Positions 27,813 through 37,384 of a stretch of 64,000 bases of DNA are shown piece after piece. Each line of letters opens with the position of its first letter. Position 1 is the stretch's first letter. The stretch lies in contig JABHXA010000001.1 of the NCBI GenBank assembly GCA_018657495.1, positions 340,990 through 404,989 on the forward strand, in the 5' to 3' direction. The stretch is from Fidelibacterota bacterium. Its GTDB lineage: Bacteria; Fidelibacterota; Marinisomatia; SCGC-AAA003-L08; JACNLC01. A program made the translations under genes and the position numbers. Under the pieces are notes generated by a model. That model was given only the letters and a program-made list of their open reading frames with translations, made no database searches and had not been told where the DNA came from.

Positions 27813-29633
27813 TTATTTTAGCAAGAAAATTTTCTTGCTACTTTGATATTGACCTGCTTCAAAATTCAGTATGTACAAACCACTAGGATGATTACTTGCA
27901 TCCCATGTCATTTGATAACTCCCTGCAGGCTGTACCTGATTCATTAATGTTGCAGTTAGACGGCCCTGGAGATCAAACACATTTAATTTCAGGTGAGAGT
28001 CTTGTTCGAGAGTATATGGAATCGAGATAACAGGATTAAACGGATTTGGATAGGCCTGGCCAAGCACAAACTTTTCAGGTAAACTTGAAAGATCCATCGC
28101 TTGTCCGTTTGCATCTGAAATGACGATTTTTGAGAATTTCAGCTGATTAGAATAAGAACCAGTAATTTCCTGGGTTAAATTCGATCCATCCAAACTATAA
28201 CCTAAAACGATATTGTCATTTGAGAGACACTGCCATCCAACTGGGCAATCAATTATTACATTTTCTACTGGAGATATCAGATTGATCTGATATCCGGCAA
28301 TGTAGTCATCTGCAGAAATTGAAAGATCGCCATCCTTCATATTTAATTGAGTATTGTTATGTCCTGTTATGCCCTGTCTGTAGGCTGGACCTTCAAGTAT
28401 TAAATTGACCAATTGAACTATATCTAATACATCCAATATATCATCACCATTTAAGTCGCTGCTCCAAAATTGGTAGAGATCCTCTGGATCAGATGTCAGA
28501 ATAAAATCTACTAAAAAAACAATATCCAATACATCAATCCCATCATCGTCATTGGCGTCACCCAGTAGGTAAGTGAATTCCCAGTCACCAAAATCAGGCG
28601 TAAGACCATACCAATTTTCTTCATCATAATCGAAGACTAGGCCGTCATCAAATGTGAAATAATCTGTGCCAGCATCAATACAGGGAGATTCTGGAAGCAG
28701 CCTATAGTCATTTTCATCAGGGTCAACGAAACATGGTATTTCATTGATATTATGACCAAGCCAAAATAGTTCGCAGAGAGTGCCGACGGCAACTCCATTT
28801 ATCCCACCCATTATATCATTGTAAGTAACAGAAATATCTGCTCCTTGAAAACCAGACTGCCACCAAAGCTGTATTTCTGGAAACGAATTTCCCCATGTAA
28901 TAGAATTGATCAACCGTGGATGAGCGCCATCTGAAACAATAATAGCACCACCACCGGGAGCAGTATTTTCGATCATTGTAAGCTTGTTAAGTATGGGGCG
29001 ACAATCTCCATGCACGTGAATTGCACCACCACCACCATAGTTGGTGTTATTGTTTCGAATTATAAGGTTTCTTATTGTAGGATTTGAATAATAAATACAG
29101 ACTCCACCACCATAATTGGACCAATTATCTTCGATAATTGAATCTTCAAACAGAGCGTCTGAACCCATAGAAAATGCAATACCGCCACCAGCAGCCAAAC
29201 TATTTGATGCATAGGCCTGATTGCCACTGATAATTAGGTTTCGCAACGTTGGAGAAGAACTATTACGACAGGCAACGCCCCCACCTATTGCGGCGGTTTC
29301 AGTTGGCGTGCCTGTTCCACCAGTGATTGTAAACCCGGTTAAGGATGCATTCCGTGTTTCCCCACTGAGGAATGAGACGGTTGATCCATTATATTGGCCA
29401 TTGATGATGGTTGATTCCGGTCCATCCGTAGAGGTAATAGATATATTTTTACCGCCATAATTAATCTGTTCAAAGTAGGTGCCGGGTCCAACCACCACTT
29501 CATCACCATTAACGGATGCGTCAATAGCGTCTTGGATGGTAGTAAAATCTCCAGGCACATAATATGTGACAGCAAATAAACCGGCTGTCATAATTATCAG
29601 AGTTAATATTGAAAATGATATACGTTTAATCAT
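27813..29633 (-). CDS. Secreted parallel beta-helix protein with dockerin-like pair and C-terminal sorting domain
   Basis: 606 aa. A signal peptide (ISFSILTLIIMTAGLFA) is followed by a right-handed beta-helix (about 25-270) starting DFTTIQDAIDASVNGDEVVV with rungs such as PTLRNLIISGNQA and NPTIRNLIIRNNN. Two dockerin/EF-hand-like repeats follow: GDANDDDGIDVLDIVFLVDF and SDLNGDDILDVLDIVQLVN. The last 80 residues form a FlgD-like/T9SS-type sorting domain (VLGQAYPNPFNPVISIPYTL ... SGLYILNFEAG, ending KKIFLLK). It is exported and probably surface-anchored; ligands could be polysaccharides. Single gene with no obvious partner. Confidence 0.88.
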   Translation of the reverse strand: MIKRISFSILTLIIMTAGLFAVTYYVPGDFTTIQDAIDASVNGDEVVVGPGTYFEQINYGGKNISITSTDGPESTIINGQYNGSTVSFLSGETRNASLTGFTITGGTGTPTETAAIGGGVACRNSSSPTLRNLIISGNQAYASNSLAAGGGIAFSMGSDALFEDSIIEDNWSNYGGGVCIYYSNPTIRNLIIRNNNTNYGGGGAIHVHGDCRPILNKLTMIENTAPGGGAIIVSDGAHPRLINSITWGNSFPEIQLWWQSGFQGADISVTYNDIMGGINGVAVGTLCELFWLGHNINEIPCFVDPDENDYRLLPESPCIDAGTDYFTFDDGLVFDYDEENWYGLTPDFGDWEFTYLLGDANDDDGIDVLDIVFLVDFILTSDPEDLYQFWSSDLNGDDILDVLDIVQLVNLILEGPAYRQGITGHNNTQLNMKDGDLSISADDYIAGYQINLISPVENVIIDCPVGWQCLSNDNIVLGYSLDGSNLTQEITGSYSNQLKFSKIVISDANGQAMDLSSLPEKFVLGQAYPNPFNPVISIPYTLEQDSHLKLNVFDLQGRLTATLMNQVQPAGSYQMTWDASNHPSGLYILNFEAGQYQSSKKIFLLK

Positions 29634-29986
29634 TGTTACATTCCTTTTTTTTGGGTGCTTTTATTTATAAATACAGTGATTGTTTTGATTGGGTGCTTTG
29701 AAAGCTAATACAGGATAATATTGATATTGAACTCAGAACAGAAAACATAATAACAACCACACACCAAAATTATAATGGTGACAGAATGTTAGACACCCCT
29801 ACAAAACCTATACAAAAGAGTAAAAAGTAGCCTGCCTGCCGGAGGCGGGAAAGTAGAAAGGAAAGAGTTTAGAAAACAGGAAAACCCTGTTACAAAAAGG
29901 TGAAACCCACAATACTATGACAAACCATTGACAATGAGTATAAAATTATAATTTAAAATCAACAAGCCTCAACCGAGGACAACATA
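29634..29986. other. Intergenic stretch with a GC-rich repeat-like stem-loop
   Basis: About 350 bp upstream of the beta-helix gene, which must hold its promoter. A GC-rich imperfect hairpin, CCTGCCTGCCGGAGGCGGG at 29831-29849, stands out in AT-rich DNA and resembles dispersed GC-rich repeats common in FCB-group genomes. No gene is seen. Confidence 0.5.
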
Positions 29987-30480
29987 TTAGTATGTGCTTA
30001 TAAATCGATACAATTTATCCTCAATATTCAACCCGAGGTTTTTGCGAATACGATAGCGATAAACCTCAATTGTTGTGGGCTGAACGCTAAAAATTGCCGC
30101 CATATCTTGAGATTGAATATTCAATCTCATAAGGGCTCAGACTTTTATTTCTTTCTGTGATAGTCCCGGAAAATCTTTCAATAATAGCTGGTAAAAATTA
30201 TAATGGATTTCCGTAAACCATTTATCAAACTCATCCCAATCATGTTTATAACGGATGCTGCTACCAATACGCTTTAATGATTTTGAGATACTTTTCCCCA
30301 GATTTAAATTTTCATCCTTTAAGAGGGCAAGCAGTTGATCGTGCACCGTAATTAATAATTCCTGTTTTTCATTTAGCAGGATAGATTCGAATAACAATTT
30401 TTTTCTAAACTCTTAATTGTTTAAACTCTTCAGATTTGTATTTGAGCAGATCAACCAATAAATGGCTATATTTACTTTTA
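29987..30480 (-). pseudogene. Decayed LuxR-type (HTH) regulator, coiled-coil plus HTH, with in-frame TGA and a frameshift
   Basis: The tail reads FPGLSQKEIKV, TGA (30137-30139), ALMRLNIQSQDMAAIFSVQ, PTTIEVYRYRIRKNLGL, then a stop at 29987. This is the C-terminus of the common FCB-group regulator family whose motif is FPxLTxxELRLCALxRLNxSxKEIA; the TGA sits exactly at the conserved Cys codon. Upstream, KLLFESILLNEKQELL and FTEIHYNFYQLLLKDF match the family's coiled coil, but a frame break lies near 30405-30413, where the preceding frame (HLLVDLLKYKSEEFKQLRV) ends. The N-terminal beta-propeller is gone. Most likely a pseudogene remnant. Confidence 0.8.
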
Positions 30481-30489
30481 AATTGTTGA

Positions 30490-30849
30490 TCAAAGTTTTG
30501 GTATTGGTAATTCATGTTTCCGTAAAAAAGAGAGTTTATCCCAGTAACCTCTTTGAAATTGGATCTTATCATTGACAACATGGAAGAAACCACAGCCCCT
30601 TAATCCCAATGGATCCTTCCACTCCAGAATGGCCCATTGCCCATCTTCAAAAATATTTTCAACGACGCAAGCCATACTCGCGACTGCAAATTCTTCGATG
30701 AACATCTGCTTAATTGAATTCCGACCCATTACTTTTTTATCTGCCACCTGATGATTTATTGCGTCTTCAGCATATAGATCAGCAAGGGCATCAACATCGG
30801 CGTCATTAAAAGCCTTAACCCACATGATGATTAATTCTTTTGGCTTCAT
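30490..30849 (-). CDS. SnoaL-like (NTF2-fold) protein
   Basis: 119 aa. The N-terminus KELIIMWVKAFNDADVDALADLYAEDAINH is the standard opening of SnoaL/NTF2-like polyketide-cyclase-fold proteins, and QWAILEWKDPLGLRGCGFFHVVNDKI the central strands, ending with a GYWDKLSFL strand. These domains occur as small-molecule isomerases, cyclases or binding proteins; no substrate can be read from the sequence. The ATG follows a weak purine-rich site. Its 3' end is next to the decayed regulator. Confidence 0.85.
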   Translation of the reverse strand: MKPKELIIMWVKAFNDADVDALADLYAEDAINHQVADKKVMGRNSIKQMFIEEFAVASMACVVENIFEDGQWAILEWKDPLGLRGCGFFHVVNDKIQFQRGYWDKLSFLRKHELPIPKL

Positions 30850-30984
30850 TGATCTTCCTTATTTAAAACAATTGTCAATATTCTGAGTAACTCTCGATAG
30901 CTGCTAAGCTCAAAATATAACAGAGTACTACAGAAAGCAATTCTCTTAATAATTGTAGATTATTTTTAATGCCAAAACGAAAAT

Positions 30985-31347
30985 TCATTTTTTAAGTAGT
31001 CTTGTTTTGTGTAACCAATTGACCATGAAAAGAAAACCAACCAAAGCCAGCGGTCCAGATATACTCAGATAGACGGTCCAAGGGAATCGCCCCCAGCTCC
31101 AGGCAAGATAGAATATCGCTAATGCAATGAATAACATCGCGCCAATCCATTCCCAGCGCCAGGCTATAACCAGTGCAATGATGACAATATACACTGGGAT
31201 GAGATGGACCATCAGCGCTAGACTCGTACCCCAAAAGCCTAAGCCCTCTTCAAATACATCTAACGAAAACATGCATAAAAACAATGCAAATAGAATGCAC
31301 AGCACTCTTGGTGTCCAAAACAGAACTTGCTTTATCCTAGTATTCAT
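30985..31347 (-). CDS. Small four-helix membrane protein of unknown function
   Basis: 120 aa with four predicted membrane segments (LCILFALFLCMFSLDVF, ALMVHLIPVYIVIIALVIA, WIGAMLFIALAIFYLAW, YLSISGPLALVGFLFMVNWL). The pattern WxPRVLCILFALF...FSLDVF...GFWGTSLALMVHLIP...WRWEWIG recalls a family of uncharacterised small bacterial membrane proteins. No partner gene is evident; it lies between an unlinked SnoaL-like gene and an ICMT-like methyltransferase. Confidence 0.75.
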   Translation of the reverse strand: MNTRIKQVLFWTPRVLCILFALFLCMFSLDVFEEGLGFWGTSLALMVHLIPVYIVIIALVIAWRWEWIGAMLFIALAIFYLAWSWGRFPWTVYLSISGPLALVGFLFMVNWLHKTRLLKK

Positions 31348-31413
31348 TGGTCTCTCCTTTTTTTGTTTAACAGACGGCCATTTAGCCTGTAGGAAATGAG
31401 CTCAGGTAATGGT

Positions 31414-31911
31414 TTACCAAACACCATTTTTTGTAATTTTAACGAGCACACTTTTAATAAAATTGAAACGGGGCACATTCTCACAATAATTTCTATAATC
31501 CTGTGGGAATTTTATCATCAGTTCTTTATCTTCCTCAAATGTATGAACATAAATGAAAACAGCTGCTATGATAGACATAACAAATGTAATCCAGTTTTGA
31601 TAAATAAAAGCAAATCCAAATACGAATAAAGTATAAGCCAGGTATTGTGGATGCCTGATGATTGAATAGATATCTTTGACAACAATCATACGGGTTTCGA
31701 AATAATTTTTACCCCTTTCAACATGACCATATTTTTTTAAGGTAAAAACAGGGGCAATCCAAAAGAAGATTGATAAGATTAATAATGATATGCCCAAAAT
31801 TTTTAATTCGGAGCTTTCACCATGATCAACGAAATTACCGATAATAATTACCAACAGGATACTGATGCTGGCGCAAAGGTCATATTTATATGGTTGTATT
31901 TTCTGGTTCAT
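31414..31911 (-). CDS. Isoprenylcysteine carboxyl methyltransferase (ICMT)-family membrane protein
   Basis: 165 aa with four to five membrane helices. The C-terminal SAM-binding signature of the ICMT/PEMT family is present: DIYSIIRHPQYLAYTLFVFG followed by EEDKELMIKFPQDYRNYCEN and VPRFNF. Bacterial members methylate isoprenoid or lipid carboxylates or amines, and the real substrate is generally unknown. Stand-alone gene. Confidence 0.85.
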   Translation of the reverse strand: MNQKIQPYKYDLCASISILLVIIIGNFVDHGESSELKILGISLLILSIFFWIAPVFTLKKYGHVERGKNYFETRMIVVKDIYSIIRHPQYLAYTLFVFGFAFIYQNWITFVMSIIAAVFIYVHTFEEDKELMIKFPQDYRNYCENVPRFNFIKSVLVKITKNGVW

Positions 31912-32096
31912 TTATAAAAAGGCTTATGACGCCCTGCTCATTAATTGACTTTTTACAATTAATCGATAATCAAAAAAATCGATGTTTTTTTGTAAATGAT
32001 ATGGTAACGGCGCCAATGCCGTTTTATAAAACCACAGACGTTTATACGAGTCTGATCAAACTTTTTTATTGTCTTTTAAAAGACCGGTTGAAACTC

Positions 32097-32504
32097 TTAT
32101 TTGGCAGCAGGAGGATTTGAGCCATGGCGCAATTCAAACCCACGAACAATTACATAAGCAATGAGTGCAAAAACAAAGAACACAAATAATAACCAGGCAG
32201 CACTTTGTAGAGTACCGATAATTGTACGATAAATTTCTAACACCCAGCGATCTGAATTCAAAACAACCAGCACCATGTCCTTTGAGGATGCAGTAATATA
32301 TTTTTCAAGATCCCACACCCTTACCCCTCCAGAGACCCCGACAACTACGATGGCAAAAGAGATGTATCGATTCCAGGCGTCACTCAATTCGTCTGAAATG
32401 ATTCGGGTTAAAATTGCATTTGTCGGACCTCGAAAAAGACGAACGACTAAAAAACTAAACCCAAGTGATATGATGAAGGTTACAATAAGCAATGTTATGA
32501 ACAT
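32097..32504 (-). CDS. Hypothetical membrane protein
   Basis: 135 aa with an N-terminal membrane segment (FITLLIVTFIISLGFSFLVV), a middle hydrophobic stretch (YISFAIVVVGVSGGVRVW) and a C-terminal one (AAWLLFVFFVFALIAYVIV). It is not a family I recognise with confidence. There is no clear operon partner. The purine-rich sequence just before the start (AGGAGT) is a plausible ribosome binding site. Confidence 0.65.
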   Translation of the reverse strand: MFITLLIVTFIISLGFSFLVVRLFRGPTNAILTRIISDELSDAWNRYISFAIVVVGVSGGVRVWDLEKYITASSKDMVLVVLNSDRWVLEIYRTIIGTLQSAAWLLFVFFVFALIAYVIVRGFELRHGSNPPAAK

Positions 32505-32661
32505 ATATACTCCTCTCCGGTTATTTGCCAGCTGTTATAAGGGGTTAACCTCATACTATTAATAATTTTATAAGGACTTTTAACTATTGTAGCTTTAAAT
32601 CTTGTCAGTTGCAAATAAGACAATCCAGGAATACAAATTATATTGCAAAATCCCCCCGGAA

Positions 32662-33804
32662 CTATTTACCCTTAAATTTGAATTTTACTGAGTGATAGGT
32701 CCAAACCACAAAATTGCTGACCAAATATGTTGATAAAATCAGTAGAGGATATTTAACCTCTGCCGGAATAGTCAGATTTAGTAATAAGGTACCAAAGACG
32801 CCGATCATGATGACGTGGATGATGTACACACCATAAGAACTCTTATTTAGTAGATCCCATAGATTCCCGGATTTATCTAAATATCTCCGAAAGCTTTCGA
32901 TCATTAAATACATTAGACATATTAAAGATAAATAGAAACTGACCCACCAAATTATCCGGTATAAAGGCGTAACGGAAAAACCTTCATGATAAAAGAAAGG
33001 ATACAGCCTTGCGAAAATGTGGGCAGTAATTGGAATCCAGGCAATCGAGTTGATCACATTATATAGTAATTTGGTTTTTGGCTTCTCAGCAAATAGGTTC
33101 TGACGGAAACACAAAGTACCAAGAAGGAATGTTAAAAAGTACATGAGCAGTCTTTCGTTCTCGAAATCAATTAATGGCGTAAGCGTCCAACTCCGGAAAC
33201 CGAGAGCCCCGCCAATATAATAACTAAAGGCAATACCCGCAAAAAAGGCAATCAAAACAGCTGTTGTTATTGAGATATTAGGGATTCTTATTTTTGCTTT
33301 TTCCATAAGAAGAAAAATCATATTGAACATAAACAGCACCGGTAGAAACCATAACCAGTTTTGGCTGTTGGGATTGGTTAGGTGGAAGTAATTGCTCCAG
33401 TGTTCCTGTGGAAGATTTCGCGAATAAAGGAAGATGAATTTATAGATTGGGATTAATGTAAAAACTGCGATCACCCAGGGAACCATCAATCGTCTGAATT
33501 TTCCTTTTACAAACCCCCAACCAGTTTTTTTTTGAAGAGACGTGACGACTAGGAATCCAGAGATAAAAAACATTGCTGGCATCACGAAAATATCAAACAT
33601 AATACCAACGATGCCCACCCAAACGATAGTTGAAGGATCATCGACAATCCAGAAGCTGGCCCAGAGCCCTGCAGATTCATAAACACCACCGATATGATAT
33701 AAAACCACCAAGAAAATAATAATTGTTCTAAGATTATCAACCCAGCAAAGTCGGTTTGAACCTACGGGGTGCATTTCATTAATATTCATATATTCCCTTC
33801 TCAT
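32662..33804 (-). CDS. Acyltransferase 3-family membrane protein (OpgC/MdoC-like)
   Basis: 380 aa, about ten membrane helices. The family start RLCWVDNLRTIIIFLVVLYHIGG carries the conserved catalytic-type His, followed by FISGFLVVTSLQKK and GKFRRLMVPW (the R of the F/K-R-R-xxxP motif). The C-terminal YGVYIIHVIMIG strand-helix is typical. Such proteins O-acylate glucans, LPS or peptidoglycan using cytoplasmic acyl donors. No glucan-synthesis gene is nearby. A second ATG at codon 6 is an equally good start. Confidence 0.9.
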   Translation of the reverse strand: MRREYMNINEMHPVGSNRLCWVDNLRTIIIFLVVLYHIGGVYESAGLWASFWIVDDPSTIVWVGIVGIMFDIFVMPAMFFISGFLVVTSLQKKTGWGFVKGKFRRLMVPWVIAVFTLIPIYKFIFLYSRNLPQEHWSNYFHLTNPNSQNWLWFLPVLFMFNMIFLLMEKAKIRIPNISITTAVLIAFFAGIAFSYYIGGALGFRSWTLTPLIDFENERLLMYFLTFLLGTLCFRQNLFAEKPKTKLLYNVINSIAWIPITAHIFARLYPFFYHEGFSVTPLYRIIWWVSFYLSLICLMYLMIESFRRYLDKSGNLWDLLNKSSYGVYIIHVIMIGVFGTLLLNLTIPAEVKYPLLILSTYLVSNFVVWTYHSVKFKFKGK

Positions 33805-33933
33805 TTTTATTGATCATAATACTGATATATTTAAAATTGCATAATCGTCTCCGACGGGCAATTCTTTAATATTTTCGATTTATCGGGTAAAGCCTGCCTC
33901 CTCTTTTATCATTGTTATCTTGGACCTCCACCC

Positions 33934-34626
33934 TCAATTCCACCACATCCAGAAGTATTGCTTAGAGGTGAAGTCCATTATCATGTCTTCAATTGATCCG
34001 TATCCACGATCAATCACATTTGGAGAAAACTTGTCCACTGCCAAACAAAATGATTTCGTATCAGTGGGGAAATCCAAAAAAACAGCCTCAACTCTATCTT
34101 TATCAGCAACGATTAATTTGAAAGATGACTGGGCATTCCATTCTTTAAGCTTGGAGATTATCTGGGCATTTCCGGGTTTATTGTTGGGTGCTGAAGTTTT
34201 GACGAGTTTCAATAAATTGAATTGATTATTTGTTTTAGCAAAAGCAACATCGTAGTAGACGCTCCACTTCTTGTCGTAGTCAAGATTCTTTAAATACAAA
34301 TAATACCCAAATTGGCTAACTTCATCGTGGAATTCATTCCAGAGCTGACGAGCCAATTCATCGGGGACAGATTTAAACTGTATGCCTTTTACAAGTGAGT
34401 CGTATTTGAAGAAGGCAGTTTTAGTCTCGACGTTATATTTAATCCGTTGGACAGTCATTGCCACAGGGTTACTTCGACACATTTTGGAGATTTTTGTTAT
34501 TATTTCTATTGGAATCTCATCTGACAATTGTTCTATTTCACTGTCAGAGAGATATTCAGTTTTATCACGCAAGTCACATGATATTATCAAAATCGAAAGA
34601 ATGGCGAAAGCTATTGGTTTATACAT
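33934..34626 (-). CDS. Predicted lipoprotein of unknown function
   Basis: 230 aa with a type II signal peptide (MYKPIAFAILSILIISCDLR; lipobox LIISC). The mature part is mixed alpha/beta and rich in aromatic residues near the end (SKQYFWMWWN). No known domain is recognised. Asp at +2 after the lipid Cys would favour inner-membrane retention under the enterobacterial rule, which may not hold here. Stand-alone gene. Confidence 0.75.
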   Translation of the reverse strand: MYKPIAFAILSILIISCDLRDKTEYLSDSEIEQLSDEIPIEIITKISKMCRSNPVAMTVQRIKYNVETKTAFFKYDSLVKGIQFKSVPDELARQLWNEFHDEVSQFGYYLYLKNLDYDKKWSVYYDVAFAKTNNQFNLLKLVKTSAPNNKPGNAQIISKLKEWNAQSSFKLIVADKDRVEAVFLDFPTDTKSFCLAVDKFSPNVIDRGYGSIEDMIMDFTSKQYFWMWWN

Positions 34627-34905
34627 AAACTATCTACTAATTAATATTATGCAGGTGCTGTGGTAAAGGGATCTAAATAATCATGTTTAAGATAAATATG
34701 GGCGGATCTCCGCGTACTTCGTATCTTAAACTCTTTTATAAGCAACCGCCGTTTAATTTAGACATACTGTTCTTTATATGAAAAAATATTAAATATGTTG
34801 AAAAAATGGTGCATTGCGAAAATTTACAGATATTGACCAAGTTCAGTTTTTCTTAACATAATTCAACCTGTCAGAACAATTTATAAAAATTGAATAAGAC
34901 ATCAA

Positions 34906-35796
34906 TCAAGTAATTGCCATTTCGGGAAACCTGAATGGCTTATTTCCCATGTCCATATCCCCAAGAATAAAAAGACCAGTATCTTCCTGTAGGATAGTAT
35001 CGTATGAAAATTTCACAATATCGGGCGGGAAAGAATATTTGATATATTGTATTGAATCAGATTCAATTATTTTAGGAAGCAAGGATTGCATATCAATGGA
35101 TCCGCTGAATATTATATCCAGAATGCAAAGAGAGTTATTATTTTCCTCTTTTATTACAATGATCTTTTCTTTTTCAAGATAATATAATTTATCTTGATAC
35201 AAATTTAGAATATGCCACATGGTAATAAACCCATACTTTTCGGCACCAAATATTCTTGTTAAGGTCAGCCGATCATTCAAAATATTTTGCAATAACAAAT
35301 AATCACTTTCTAATCTGATATCTAGTTTGCGCGCGGTATATTTTGGTTTGATAATATTTGATTCTGCTAAAAATATATTTTCTTTCATTTCCCAAAACCC
35401 AAACTTTATATAGAATTCTATAGTGGATTCATTTGAGTACAGGAAAAAGAAGTCAACATCATTCACATATTTTTCGATAACAAAATTCATTATTTGCCGC
35501 GATAATCCCTGATGTCGATATTCGGGCAAAGTTCCAACGGCGCCAAGCTGAATTGCATTAACCTTTTTATCATTTAGTATGATATTCATAAAGGAGACAG
35601 AGACATTTGATATTATTTTTCCGGACTCATAAATAGAAAAGGGGAGATATTTTTCTGTCCAGAATCCTTTTGAGTACCATTCCTGAAAACTAATCCCGGG
35701 GAAAACGACGGAGATGTACTTATGAAACTCGCTTCTCTGATTTTTATTGCCTCTGTCAAGAGGTATTATTTTGTCATTCTCTTTCATATCGTTCAT
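34906..35796 (-). CDS. GNAT-family N-acetyltransferase with C-terminal extension
   Basis: 296 aa. The GNAT acetyl-CoA site is QLGAVGTLPEYRHQGLSRQI (motif A, R/Q-x-x-G-x-S), followed by DFFFLYSNESTIEFYIKFGF (motif B). The N-terminal half fits the Eis-like GNAT arrangement, and the C-terminal 130 residues form a second, more diverged domain. The acceptor amine is unknown. Very AT-rich, in line with its surroundings. Confidence 0.85.
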   Translation of the reverse strand: MNDMKENDKIIPLDRGNKNQRSEFHKYISVVFPGISFQEWYSKGFWTEKYLPFSIYESGKIISNVSVSFMNIILNDKKVNAIQLGAVGTLPEYRHQGLSRQIMNFVIEKYVNDVDFFFLYSNESTIEFYIKFGFWEMKENIFLAESNIIKPKYTARKLDIRLESDYLLLQNILNDRLTLTRIFGAEKYGFITMWHILNLYQDKLYYLEKEKIIVIKEENNNSLCILDIIFSGSIDMQSLLPKIIESDSIQYIKYSFPPDIVKFSYDTILQEDTGLFILGDMDMGNKPFRFPEMAIT

Positions 35797-35869
35797 TTTG
35801 ACGAAAAGTTAGTCTCGGAAGAACTTTCAAAAATAAAATTACTCATCATGGCATTTTACTTTATCCGGT

Positions 35870-36718
35870 TTAATCCACCTTTAATTTTCGGTACCATTCT
35901 TCATCACCATAAAGTGTTTCTTCACATTCTAAGCACAGACCATGGCTAAAATGAGCCTCTGAATGGCACTCTATATATGATTCAAGCTGATTCCAGGAAC
36001 CTTTATCGTCACGAATCTTTTTGCATTTGGCGCATATCGGAAGAATTCCCTGAAGGGTGTTTATCTCGCCCATGGCAATTTGTAATTTTTCTGTCACGGC
36101 TCTTTCTTCAAGTTGTGTCCGGAATTGACGACGACGATATATATGTAAATGCCACGCGGTCCACATACCAATGATATTGGCAAAAATGTATGAAAACCAG
36201 AACACAATGCTTGTAACTATCGTGGCCGCCTCCTTGTGGAATAAAAACACATAAAGATTAAACAATGTTAGAGTAATTGCAGGAATAATTTGAAAAAAGT
36301 AACGATTAGGAATGAGAAAGTAGGCAGTAAAAACAATTAGAATGTCTAACATTGAATTTTGAAGATAATCTGAAGGCCGCCCCAGATTTATATACAGAAT
36401 AAGGCAGCAGTTTATCATGAGACTGGCAAGAATCAGTTTGTCAGTAGTAAAAACATTCTCCGATTTAATCACAGTAAATATTGTTGCGCCTAGAAATATA
36501 ATCGCAAAACTTCTGGCCAAAATCATATGGGCGAAATCTGAAGAATAGCCAAACAGAAAGTAGTCTGATGGTATAAAAACGAGCACAGGTATTAAAAGTA
36601 ATAAAAGGGCCATAACAGTTTGCCTTCTATCAGAGCTCAAGAAGTTCATTCTATATGATAATTCAGTTTTTTTTGACCTGAACGAAGCTGAGATTTTATC
36701 AATATTAATTTTATCCAT
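35870..36718 (-). CDS. Membrane protein with the LPICAxCKKIRDD C-terminal module
   Basis: 282 aa. Six or so membrane helices (about 30-200) are followed by a short coiled coil (EERAVTEKLQIAMGEINTLQ) and a cysteine-rich module, GILPICAKCKKIRDDKGSWN through SHGLCLECEETLYGDEEW. That module is the usual C-terminus of many PAS or receiver-domain signalling proteins in Gram-negative bacteria, with CxxC pairs that may bind a metal. Here it hangs on an integral membrane sensor rather than a kinase, and no kinase or cyclase domain is present. A signalling role is inferred. Confidence 0.8.
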   Translation of the reverse strand: MDKINIDKISASFRSKKTELSYRMNFLSSDRRQTVMALLLLLIPVLVFIPSDYFLFGYSSDFAHMILARSFAIIFLGATIFTVIKSENVFTTDKLILASLMINCCLILYINLGRPSDYLQNSMLDILIVFTAYFLIPNRYFFQIIPAITLTLFNLYVFLFHKEAATIVTSIVFWFSYIFANIIGMWTAWHLHIYRRRQFRTQLEERAVTEKLQIAMGEINTLQGILPICAKCKKIRDDKGSWNQLESYIECHSEAHFSHGLCLECEETLYGDEEWYRKLKVD

Positions 36719-36859
36719 AGGAGACCCTTTTCATCTGCTGTTGACTGGTAGACATTTGAGAGAGATTTTCCATTCCACTAATACCTTTTCATTTTGCAAT
36801 CTACATTCTGGAATTCGGTTGACATTCAAGATTTTGGCCGTGATCCTCAAAAAGAAAAT

Positions 36860-37294
36860 CTATGCCTCATCGTGTTTGTCGAAGACAATTTCGTACTTAA
36901 TTCCCTCGATATCTTTAAAAAATACAGCATAATACCACGGACTGTATTCCGGGTATCTCTTTGGTTTGCCCACGATATGGGCGTCTATTTTCAAAAGTTG
37001 AGTATACAGCTTATCCACTTCAGCAGGTGACTCTGCTTTAAATGCCAGATGATGCAAAGCGCCTGGTTTCCGACGGCAAATACTGTCTTTGGCAAAGGCT
37101 GACCTTGGTGAAGTGATAGCAAAACACAACAACGGATGGGAATACTCAACAACATGAAAATCATGTGCTTCGATTACCGCATTTACCCTTTTATTTATAT
37201 CAAACCCCAGAAGAGGCATGAGTTTGTCATAGAACGGCACGGCAATACTCATATCTTTAACGGTGATTTGTATATGGTCAATGATTGGTTTCAT
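36860..37294 (-). CDS. VOC-family protein (glyoxalase-like)
   Basis: 144 aa, one VOC unit. It opens IDHIQITVKDMSIAVPFYDKLMPLLGF and continues PGALHHLAFKAESPAEVDKLYTQLLKIDA, ending SPWYYAVFFKDIEGIKYEIVF. The metal-site residues H (IDHIQI), H (LHHLAF) and E (KYEIVF) are in the right places for a functional lyase, dioxygenase or fosfomycin-resistance-like enzyme. A good ribosome binding site (CAGGAGAT) precedes the ATG. Substrate unknown. Confidence 0.87.
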   Translation of the reverse strand: MKPIIDHIQITVKDMSIAVPFYDKLMPLLGFDINKRVNAVIEAHDFHVVEYSHPLLCFAITSPRSAFAKDSICRRKPGALHHLAFKAESPAEVDKLYTQLLKIDAHIVGKPKRYPEYSPWYYAVFFKDIEGIKYEIVFDKHDEA

Positions 37295-37384
37295 AAATCT
37301 CCTGTAAGCAACGATCTTCTATTAATGGATGCCCGAGATGGTGTATTTGATCCAAACACGTTATTAGTAAACATGCCCTGTCGA

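Noticed and set aside
27819..27840. A 22-bp perfect palindrome at the end of the beta-helix gene, considered as a terminator.
   Set aside because: It has no T-tract on either strand and coincides with the codons of the conserved C-terminal KKIFLLK motif, so it is probably chance.
30137..30139. TGA at a conserved Cys as a selenocysteine codon.
   Set aside because: The Cys is not a redox active site in this regulator family, and a frame break upstream shows the gene is decaying.
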